A stretch of DNA of 63,486 nucleotides from Smittium culicis. Taxonomy: Eukaryota; Kickxellomycota; Harpellomycetes; Harpellales; Legeriomycetaceae. The translations under genes were made by a program, and so were the position numbers. Every line of letters begins with the position of its first letter. Position 1 is the stretch's first letter. A model generated the notes under the pieces. That model saw only the letters and a program-made list of their open reading frames with translations. It was not told the origin of the DNA and did no database searches. This document shows positions 25,022 through 34,736 of the stretch, piece by piece. The stretch covers positions 1-63,486 of the forward strand of contig LSSN01001350.1 in the NCBI GenBank assembly GCA_001970855.1, read 5' to 3'.

Positions 25022-25709
25022 AGATTTAAAAGATAAAATCGATAAAAAAAATTAAAAAAAATTATTAAAGAAATAAGTACATAAAATATAGAGAATAAAG
25101 AAAATCATACTACTATTGAAGGTGGTAAAGGTAGTTATAAAAGCAGGGATGTTATATGATGAGCAATTATTCCAAAACTGTGGACAATCCTCCGAAAACA
25201 GAACCAGAACCTAGCATTGAGATAAATAAAACAGATAAAAAATCGGAAAGAACAAAAAATAATTTCACAAAGAATATTATAAAGAATATTATAAAGAAAC
25301 TTATCTGATGTTTGCAATACTTCTGAATTGAAAGACAACATTATAACAAGAAGAGAAATGTACTCAATTCAAAACCTAAAAATATTCGGGTAATATTAAA
25401 ATAAAAATATCAATTTTAGAAGTATCTTTAATAAAATTCAAAAAATTGAGAATATCAAAAAAATAAATAAATAACATGTCAATTTCTAGATGCAAAGAAA
25501 ATCTGGAAAATAATTGGTCATCGATGCAGGTTGGGAAGCATCAATCCTAAAAAATTCATTTGTAAAAGAAAAAACCGTTGATAAAAGGGTAAATGAGGGG
25601 TAAAATTTTTCTAAAGAGTTAGGAATAGAAATAAGCCAATTTTAAAATTTATTTTAGAATGAAAAAGAACACAAAAAAAAATAATCGAAAATTGATTACA
25701 AAAAAATGA

Positions 25710-26800
25710 AGAAAATGATAATGGAAAACATAAAAATAACTACGTTAAACGTGGAAGGATTATACTGTAACAAGAAAAAGGGAAGAGTTTTTACATAACT
25801 TTAAAGATTAATCAAATCGAAAATATTCTGCTGAAAGATATAAACATCAAAAATTGACATTCCTTTTTTGACCAATTACTCGAAAAGAAAAGTATCCTGG
25901 AAAAAATACACTAATAAAAATATTAATAGCGATAATTATAATATTATTAACAAAAATACCTTCTTTGAAGGCGGAATAAACACCGCCATAATTGAGGACA
26001 AAAAATGAAACTTATAAATTTGTACCTACAAAAAAAAAAAAAAACAATAGAACATGTCAGAATTTATTTCAGAAAATTATATATCAAATAAAAAAAAAGA
26101 CGAAGACCTAACAATAAAGAGGGATATGAATAAGGTCTAAGACGAGAAATATGATATTTATCCTCAAAAATCACAAAAAAAAGAGAATGAGAAAATATTT
26201 AGAAACTAATAAAGCCCATATATCCAAAAAAATTAAAAAGCGAATTAAAAAAAGGCGAAACCATTTACACATAGAAAGGATACTGTTATAACCGTTTATC
26301 ACTAACTAGAGTTATAAAGGTGTGCATTAACCGCCTTTGGCTGATTAATTCTCACGCTTATAAATTATAACTGATAATAAAAAAAATAACAAAGATTACA
26401 TTAGCCATCAAAAAAGCTATTAAGAGATAATAGTAAATTGAAATAGCCGACTGAGATATAAAAGAACTGAGGAGAGGATCCAGTGAAAGTATAATATTTA
26501 TTTTAGAGTTATTCTAGTTACTTATTATCTAAATAAACCCCACTTTGTCAAATATTACAGTCGACAAACGCTATGAATAAGATCCGCGTTAGTCCTTTTT
26601 ACATACCACTATAACAGAAGAAAGTTAGCCAAAACAATACTCTTGTAGGTATAAATCCAGAATAGACCATGTATTTTTATCAAAAGAATCTGTAAATATT
26701 TTCTCGGTTACTATTATTGACCCAAAAGAATTATACGATCACAAATGTGTAACTTTTAAAATTAGCTATTATCTAATATAAAAAAAGAATACAAGAAATT
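25710..26800 (+). pseudogene. LINE ORF2 endonuclease remnant
   Basis: Translated pieces match the AP-endonuclease domain of LINE ORF2. At about 25732 ITTLNVEGLYCNKKKGR matches the opening strand that carries the first metal-binding Asn. Near 25965 FFEGGINTAII fits the conserved GG block. Near 26650-26760 SRIDHVFLS and later LYDHK fit the terminal S-x-I-D and D-H motifs. Frameshifts and stops separate them, so it is non-functional. Confidence 0.65.
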
Positions 26801-27073
26801 GAAAGCTAAATTCAAAGTTATTGGGAAATAATAAAGCCTCAATTGAAATATATAATTCACTAAAAGAAAATTGCAAAGCACTTATTGATTGGAACAATAG
26901 TACAAATAAATGCTAAGGTATTTATATATAATATGGAAAAGGCCAGTTTATAAACAAATCAATCGAATCATTGGGGGGAAAATTATTGTAAATTATTAAA
27001 GAATAGTAATATAAGCGAATATTCTCCAAATATTTATAGAAAAGAAATATGGTGCAACGAAAATAAAATAGCT

Positions 27074-27241
27074 GGAATTAAAAAAGAACTGCTAAATGGA
27101 ATTAAAAAAGAACTGCTAAATGGAATTAAAAAAGAACTGCTAAATGGAATTAAAAAAGAACTGCTAAATGGAATTAAAAAAGAACTGCTAAATGGAGTCA
27201 AAAAAGAACTGCTAAATGGAATCAAAAAAGAACTGCTAAAT
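27074..27241 (+). repeat. Seven copies of an in-frame 24-bp minisatellite in the LINE ORF2 remnant
   Basis: The unit GGAATTAAAAAAGAACTGCT plus AAAT repeats seven times with two point changes, in copies six and seven. An incomplete eighth copy follows. Each unit encodes the eight residues GIKKELLN in the plus frame, so the array kept frame with the surrounding ORF2. It lies between the endonuclease and reverse-transcriptase remnants. Confidence 0.97.
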
Positions 27242-27534
27242 GGAATTATAGAAAGATCTCGAGCCAATTGGGCAGATAAAAATGAAAATTCAAACAAATA
27301 ATTTTTTAGATTGCTCAAATTGAAAGAAAAAAAAAGAAAGAAATCGGCCAATTAATCGATATAAATTTCGAATTGAAATCTGATAAAGAAGATATTGAAA
27401 ATATATTTCATAGATTCTACTCTAAATTATTTGTGAATGATGAAACATGTGGTAATAGCTAATCATTTTTACTTCGGAAAATAAAAAATATAATAACAAA
27501 ATCATAATCTGTGGAATTAAATATAGATATAGAA

Positions 27535-28711
27535 TATAGAGAAATATCAATGGTGGTAGAATATTCACCGATTAATAAATCTACAGGCCCTGATGGGATG
27601 ATTTTCGATTTTAATAAAAAGAATAATGACATAATCCCCAAAAACTTAAATAATATTTAAATAACGAAAAAAAAAAAGGGAATATAAAATGCTGAGCGGC
27701 AGTTAAATCATTACATTAATCCAAAAAAAAATTTATACCTAAAGAATAATAAAAACTATAGGCTGATAACATTTTCTAACACAGATAAAAAAAATACACC
27801 AAAATTCTAACTAAAATAATGCAAAATGTAATCGGAGGATTGATAAACAAATAAAAATTAGGCTTCATATAAAAAAAAAGAAGCATATTTGAAAATATAT
27901 TATCCACTAACTTCTTAATTGAAAATAGTGCTGTTAAAAAGATTAATACTAATGAATATATAATCATATTAGACCAAGAAAATGACTACAATAGTGTATA
28001 TTGGACCTATTTATTTAAATTCTTATGTAATATTTCTAATTGTTCTTAATTTTTTTTATTGAAAATAGTTGTAGTTTAGTAAATAGATTATATAAAATAA
28101 GATAAACTCCAGAAAAAAGATTAAAAAACCCTCTTTATGGAAAAAACCTTTCTCTTAGTATTTATATTTAATTATGTAAATGATATTTAAAATTGTAAAG
28201 TAAAATATAAAAATTTTTCATTGTGTAAATTGTGCTGTTACATAATTATTTTATGTATTGGATAAATTTGAAAAAAGTTTGCTAAATAAGTTGAACAATT
28301 ATATAATTGTTCAATTTATAATAGCCATTGTTTTTCCATTGTCAAATATCATTATATATTCTTAGGTTGAAGAAAACAACACTTTCATAGCTTTGGGTTC
28401 AGCGAAATATTTATTAATAGAATAAGATCACTGTTTAAAACCCCAAAACATTAGTAAAAATAAATGGAGAATTGACCCACCAAATAGAAATAAAACAAGG
28501 CCTTAGACAGGGGGATACACCATCTCCAATACTATACAATATCATAAATGAACCACTCTTGATTTTACTAAATAAAATAATAAATGAAACCCATTCATTT
28601 AGTAATATTTTTAAATTTTTGAGCTACGCAGATGATTTTCTGATAGACATAAGTAGTAAAGATGATGAAAATGCAGCGAATGAAGCTCTTAAAATACATT
28701 CGCTTTCTTAA
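27535..28711 (+). pseudogene. LINE ORF2 reverse transcriptase remnant
   Basis: Motifs occur in order. PINKSTGPDGM (about 27570) is the pre-RT block. NYRLITFSNT (about 27755) follows, then a KLGFI / SIFENIL block near 27850. YNSVYWTYLFKF (about 27990) is the first palm strand. QGLRQGDTPSPILYN (28495) and the catalytic FLSYADDFLI (about 28618) complete the palm. Stops and frameshifts lie between them, and an insertion of about 330 bases splits the region after YLFKF. The longest open piece is 28472-28711. Confidence 0.85.
28030..28365. mobile_element. Insertion 1 inside the LINE reverse transcriptase
   Basis: This AT-rich stretch interrupts the reverse transcriptase between YLFKF and the downstream GFSEIFINRIRSLFK block, which are nearly adjacent in the family. 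It shares ordered blocks with 29397-29815: TGTAGTTTA, an AAAAAACC...GGAAAAAAC block, AATTATGTAAA and TTACATAA. The two are therefore probably copies of one small element in the same orientation. Ends are approximate and it has no ORF. Confidence 0.5.
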
Positions 28712-29396
28712 TGCAAAAATAAATGGAGAAAAAACGATATATGTTAAAATTGGTTTTCATAGAGTTAAATGGCTGGAAAATAAATGCATTTCTTCGAATG
28801 AAACAGTTAATATCTGGGGATAATATTTACATCAAATGGATTCGTGACAAAAGAAACATAAGATTCGTTGATTAATAATATATCAAATGAAATAGAAACC
28901 TGGAAAAATAGAAAACTATCAATAATATGAAGAATAATACTATTAATAAATTTCTACTCTAAATTTGTGCTTTACCGCACATGAAATTCCATTCGATAAG
29001 CTCTTTTTATTATTGGTTAAGAATAAAATCAAAAAATTTATATGGAATGACAGAAAATCTAAGATAAAAATTGATGCAATTGAATTAGATAAAATGAATC
29101 GAAGATTGGGGCTTTTAAATATGGAATCATAATCCAAAAATATCTTATAATTATATCCAGAATTAATTAACAAGGATAAAATATAGACAAATATAGCGAT
29201 AGACAACCTCCAATATTTATCCAAAATATAAAATGAAATACATAACGCAATTGATCTGCTTATTGATAATAATAAAATAAAAAATATTAATAATTTTCTT
29301 CCTATTTAGAAAGCAGCTTTCAAAATAGTAAATATAATCTTTGAAATCAAAAACACTGATTTTATTAATTGGCCATACGATAACATTAAAATTATA

Positions 29397-29815
29397 GTGT
29401 AATTTTAATTTTTTTGTAATTCTTTATTTTTTGTAGTTTAAATGATTATTATTATATATATATAAATAAATATAAGAAGTATTGATATTTAGTTCTGCTT
29501 TTTCGAGTAGGTCTAAAAAACCAAATTGGGAAAAAACTTTTCTTTTTATAAACCAAATTTCTTAAAATATAATTATGTAAACTAATATACAAATTTTTGC
29601 TGTATTGCTAATGAATTACATAACAGCTAAAGTAGATAAATCCAAATTATATTATGCTTATAAACAATGCCTGATTTTTTAGTTACACCATTTCCTAATG
29701 TCTTATTACTTACATTCAGTTAGCATTGTTTATGTAATAATATAATTACATTCCAGATAGTTCCTGTTGTGCTAACAATAATAAATGACAATAGGCATAA
29801 ATAAAATAAACATGT
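29397..29815. mobile_element. Insertion 2 inside the LINE, related to insertion 1
   Basis: This stretch of about 420 bases breaks the LINE downstream of the reverse transcriptase. It shares the same ordered blocks as 28030-28365, including TGTAGTTTA and TTACATAA. It has no ORF. Boundaries are where readable LINE sequence stops and resumes, so they are approximate. Confidence 0.45.
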
Positions 29816-30204
29816 TTTTAGATACAAAAATGCCAAAAAAAAAACCTCAAATGGCTATCAAAAAACGGATTATCCAACTATAGAGAATTCATATGTAAAC
29901 GCGTGCTTATTTGGGACAATAACTTAGAACACATATACAATGTTAATATAAATAACAAATATATAAATTTAAATATAAATTCAAACAAGAAATATAATAG
30001 GTTTGATGAAGTATACACACCTGACTATGTCTGTTCAAAATCGATATTTTCTATTAATAATAAGCCAATAGACGAATTGAGAAACCCTACAGTACGAAAA
30101 TAAATAGATATGAAATTCAGGAAAGAATTATTATTTCAACCGAAATATGAATTATTGGAAAATCAACAAATACTGTGCCCATTTTTAATTGAATGAAAAT
30201 TCAT

Positions 30205-30535
30205 AGAATTTATCTAGAACTGTGAAGGGATCTCCCTGGTGTCTAGATCCCTTCTGAAGATCCTAGTTACCTAATTATTATTCTATTACTTTGTTACTAT
30301 TTATTCCTACTTTATTTGATAGACGATGAAGCTTTTTTCCCTACTGGGTTTTTTTTTGCCTTATCAAACTAATCCGTCTTGAGCAGACTAATTGGAGCTA
30401 TCTTTTTATATTTTTACTTTGCTATTCATTTTATGTTCACTATTTATATTTTATTTAAATAAGTCAAAGGAACCATAAAAGATGATTCCTTGGACTAATT
30501 TCCCTCAACTACTAAATAATAAAACTCCACTTAAA
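30205..30535. other. Probable third insertion in the LINE, with a GGGATC...GATCCC hairpin
   Basis: The composition changes and LINE-like reading stops here. It resumes at about 30550 and leads into the zinc-binding domain. Near the left edge GGGATC and GATCCC form a short inverted repeat with a 13-base loop. It shows no clear similarity to insertions 1 and 2. I cannot name it. Confidence 0.3.
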
Positions 30536-30559
30536 CAATAAAACAAACCCAGAATAATT

Positions 30560-30994
30560 ATTAAATTTATTACAAACTTACTTGAAATTAAACTAAACAA
30601 CAGGCTATTTGCAAAGTCTCCACTAGAACCCAAAATCACTAGCCACTTATACTTGCACTTTCATAACGCGCTTACCACAGGAGAAAAATTAAAAATATGG
30701 AACAAAGATCAATTTGATCTGTCACAGGAATGCAAATTATGCAAATCAAGAAAAGAAAATATATTACATATTTATTTCTGTTTTAGTAAAATAAAAGAAT
30801 TTTGGAAGCTAATTTGCGAGTTTATAAGCAATAAATCTACGAAAGACAACAGATTAACAACTATAATGACTGTAGAAATAATATTTGATTTTTTAGACCC
30901 GCTAAAAAACAAGTTCCTTAAAATAAATATTCCATATAGAATATCTAAGGGCCAAAATCAAAGCTGCGTTAGCAAACGCAATTCTTCCAGCTGA
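30560..30994 (+). pseudogene. LINE ORF2 C-terminal zinc-binding domain (zf-RVT-like) remnant
   Basis: The open piece from 30653 encodes ALTTGEKLKIWN, then CKLCKSRKENILHIYFC and IKEFWKLI. A C-x2-C followed by H-x3-C in this context is the reverse-transcriptase-associated zinc-binding domain found at the end of many LINE ORF2 proteins. The upstream NRLFAKSPLEPK-like stretch is in other frames. It is broken at both ends. Confidence 0.75.
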
Positions 30995-33138
30995 AGGAAC
31001 ATTTATTAGATGGAAAAATCACCTAAAATAAAAAATTATCAGAGATTTTAAACAACCAAAGAAAAAAGAAACCAGAAAAAAAATATAAAACATTTGTTTT
31101 CTATTGATCTAGACGGAAAAGTTAACTTTCACAACAGTTAAAAACACTTTAATAACACCCTTATCTTATTAAATTTAATTAAATTTTATCAATAATATAT
31201 ATTTGAATTTATTAATACATTAACATAATAAATTAAATAACGGAATTGATTAAAACATGGAAAAAAATCAATAATAAGGAAAAAAATATGTCGTAGAGCG
31301 ATTTCACGAAATATTACAAAGAAATAAGCTATATTAAAGATAAACCGAAAAGAAACCAATGAAAAGAAAGAGAAAATATTTTATATAGATTTTCGTTGTG
31401 AAATTTTTTTTTTTTTGAAATTTCGAATATAAAGAATATCAAATTTTATTGGATAAACATAAATAAAGCCTATTTTACAAAGAAAATATGAAAGAAAGAA
31501 AAGCTAATGAAACGCTACCGCATATAACGAAATAGAAAAATAATAATACTAATACTAAGTAGAAACATATTTTAATTTTAGCTCACCAAATTTATATAAG
31601 CTAACAGTGCCCAAAACATTGGTCACGCTCTCGGGAAAAAATAATTACAAAATAATATCCCGTCATATTTTTTTAGTTTTAAATTTTGTTTTTATAGTTA
31701 ACAAATAAATAAGCTCCAAAATATACCATAGAGTAAAAAATGGTTGAATTATAAATCTCATATATCTATATGCTTTAAGATTTTAAATACATACACTAAT
31801 CTAAAACTATAAATTTTAAACCTTATTTCTTATTAGTTTTTATTTTTTAATTTTTTTAATGCTTTTTTTTTTTTTTTATTTTTTTCGAACAACCAAATCT
31901 TTAAATAAATCACATCAAAATCCTTAATTGAAAATAAAGGCAGTGGTATTTTAAAATCTACTACATATTTAAATAAAAGGTGGTTAATATAAATATTTAA
32001 AATTTACTTTCACTCTAAAAAATTTAAAAAATCAAATTTAACTTTCGTATATTATATTATATTATACATATAATTTTTTTTAATACTTGTGTGTTTTACA
32101 ATCCAATATTTTAGTTTTTATCTGAATTGAATTATTTTCATATATAGATTATAAAATGTTTTACAGAAAAAATATTCTACTTCTCGCGAGTGATATTAAA
32201 GCATCAAACATATAGGATAATGATATAATTGTATAGAATTACTGCATTAGGCTGGTCATTTATGATTTAAAAAATTACTCTCAGAATTTTCAGTAAGAGC
32301 CTATGTTGATTTTTTATTTCCAGGATTTTGAAGTGCTTCTTTGGTCACGTCTTGATTGATAAAAGTTAAAATTTATTGTTAATATTTTCATCATTATTAT
32401 TGACGTTGTTATAATTTTTTCTTTATGTAAATTTTAAGACGAATAAACGAATAAACGTACTAATTAAGGGTTTTATAACAAAAATTACAAGTTTTGTGAA
32501 TATTATAGTGATTTCTGTACTGTTTATATAAAAAAATTACAAAATTATTTTATTTTGTGGAAAAAGCGTGATAATTAAAAGTTTTTTGTTTATGAATTTT
32601 GCAGTATCCTCTTGAGATGTGCCTTTTATCATTCCCCCTATAATTTTCGTCACATATTATCTTTATTATAGTTAATGTCAAACCGAGTTTTCTGAATACA
32701 ATTTTATTTAAATATTGTTTTCATTAATTATTTGATGTGCTTTATTTTTTGTTAATTGAAATTTTCTAGCTGTTGACTTTTTTATGGATCGATTTTAAGA
32801 GGGGGTTTCTTCTTTTTCTTTTTTTAAATCGATTAATTTGGAAAATTAAAAAATTATATATTTTTTCTAGTATACATTGTATTATAAAGATATTTTATTA
32901 TTTTTATTTTAAATTATATAAAAAAAACCCAAAATAAAAACTTCTTAGAATGTTGGATTTTAATATCAAAAGTCATACTTTGAATACTATTGTTTTTGTT
33001 TTATTCGATATAAAGTATCTCCATTTGTAAATCAGGGTAAAAATATCTAATGAAATTTAGAATTTAAACAACAAAAAATATAAAAAAAATATAAATAAGC
33101 ATTTCTCGATTTCATGTGAATGTAAAAATTATACTTAA

Positions 33139-33383
33139 TGTCATAATCACATTTGTAATGGATCAATCGGCGACCAAATGTCTACCAACCGATGATCTTC
33201 CTTATCTTTCCCATCCCATTGGCTCACCCTTCCTTTCACCTTACCGATCAGTTCACTTGTTCGTTTCATATATATTGACAGCATAATCCTTTTTTACGAA
33301 AGTTATGCTGTTCAACAAGTTTAATTCCTCCCAGTACCCTGGTTATTTATACACATATTATTTTAATACTAAATAAATTATCA
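33139..33383 (-). mobile_element. Likely solo LTR with a 5-bp target-site duplication
   Basis: This 245-base segment starts TGTCATAATC and ends AAATTATCA on the plus strand, so it has TG...CA borders. CTTAA flanks it on both sides (33134-33138 and 33384-33388). Its composition is less AT-rich than the surroundings. Next to its right edge, read on the minus strand, is CAAGGTGGAGATTT. That resembles the polypurine tract that precedes the 3' LTR of many Ty1/copia elements, which suggests minus orientation. A PPT outside the duplication would be odd for a clean solo LTR, so the call is tentative. Confidence 0.45.
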
Positions 33384-33962
33384 CTTAAAAATCTCCACCT
33401 TGACACATAACTAGCATTTTTTTTTCTGTTATAATTTAAGAGGGTTCAGAATGAGGTTTTAAATTTTGGTGCTAATATATTAAAAAGCCAAAAATAATTA
33501 TGGATTCAAGAAGGAAGTAAAAGATCTAGTTTAAAAAATAACAAACAGATTAAAAGCACAATATTTACTAAGGACGTATTTATATGTATAATTATATGGG
33601 ATGCTCTTAGGGGAAACAAAAAAATTTTCTTAGTAACTCTATTTGCTTATTTTTAAAGGCAAAGCTACTGGTTTTATCAGATAAATCATTCTATGATAAT
33701 TTCCAATATGACTTATAAATAAAAGTAAAAATGATTAGTGTGGATAACAATACGAAAAGTTCTACTCCTCGAAGTAATCACCCATATGTATATGTATCTA
33801 AGGATTTTATTAGAATAATACAAATATAGTTTCTATACTTGATTTGATTCCACTATTAGACAATATTATATATTATTATTAATTTGTCAAATTAGAATTT
33901 AATATAAGCAGTTTTACAAAATGAGTTTCATGGTTTAAAAAATTTCAAAATTTGAATTTTTT

Positions 33963-34159
33963 TTAACCCTTTCACGGACGGTAGACTATTTTTGGACCAC
34001 ATAATATAGTCAACAGCATTCAATTAAAATACTTTAATTCCGAGTCTTTAAGAAATATTGGTATATTGTAAAATAACAACTAATAATAGATTTTCTTATA
34101 AATCATAAACAAATCATTAATTTGGATCTTTTAAAGAGTGTTGGACGGGAAAGGGTTAA
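33963..34159. mobile_element. TTAA-flanked MITE, copy E
   Basis: This 197-base copy is bounded by TTAA. The left end is TTAACCCTTTCACGGACGG and the right is TTGGACGGGAAAGGGTTAA. The terminal inverted repeats are clear. The interior aligns with copies A, B and D, for example GACTATTTTTG near the left. It lies about 580 bases upstream of the TRS120 start codon. Confidence 0.9.
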
Positions 34160-34736
34160 GGAAGATTTATTGAATATGTGAAAACAGTTTAAAATCAATT
34201 TTTTAAAGATGCTATATAAACTATATTCCGATTCTGCTCAAATAACTCTAGGTCTTTCGTACCTTGTTTCGACTTGATAAGAAGCTAAAAACTTAAATTT
34301 AGTAAAATATCAAAAAGCCTTTATGGTTTTCTCCACACTTGCTACATTTTGTAGCTAAGTTAGTAGTCCTAAATTTATTGGCCACTTTTTATAACTATCA
34401 ATAGAATTGAATAATGATAACCAATTATAATGTTTAAATGAAATTATTGGCGAAAAAAAAGGTATTAAGATATTTCTAAGCCAATACTCAATAACAATTT
34501 ATCCCATTTTGCAATTTATGTACAAGTGTTAATTGAAAGAGGTAAAGCTATAAACTACAAGCTATTAAAACCATAATAAAATTTACACTTTTTTATTGCT
34601 AATAAAAGAACTTGATATGTTTTATCCTGTATTTTGACCTAGCTATTCTCTTATTATACCACATTAAATTTCATCTAAATTTACACAAAATACTAAAGCA
34701 CGATAGCAATCAAGATTCTAATCTCATTCGCAAAGC

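Larger units (their letters stand above)
24332..31100 (+). mobile_element. Degenerate L1-like non-LTR retrotransposon (LINE)
   Basis: Fragments of ORF1 and ORF2 appear in the canonical order over about 6.7 kb on the plus strand, all with stops and frameshifts. In order these are an ORF1 start, an APE-type endonuclease, a reverse transcriptase with a YADD box, and a C-terminal zinc-binding domain. At least two related insertions (about 28030-28365 and 29397-29815), and perhaps a third (about 30205-30535), interrupt it. The element is therefore dead and has served as an insertion target. I see no clear target-site duplication or poly(A) end, so the 3' boundary is approximate. Assignment to an L1-like clade rests on the two-ORF layout with APE and a C-terminal zinc-binding domain. 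Confidence 0.85.
31101..34736. other. AT-rich non-coding region between the LINE and TRS120
   Basis: I find no gene. It contains long A/T runs near 31860-31890, a dispersed-repeat copy near 31915-31960, a likely solo LTR at 33139-33383, a copy of a 230-base repeat at about 33600-33830 that recurs beyond TRS120, and MITE copy E. The last few hundred bases should contain the TRS120 promoter. Confidence 0.55.

Noticed and set aside
27034..27351. Minus-strand frame with repeated IPFSSSFL units
   Set aside because: It is the reverse reading of the 24-bp array in the plus-strand LINE remnant.
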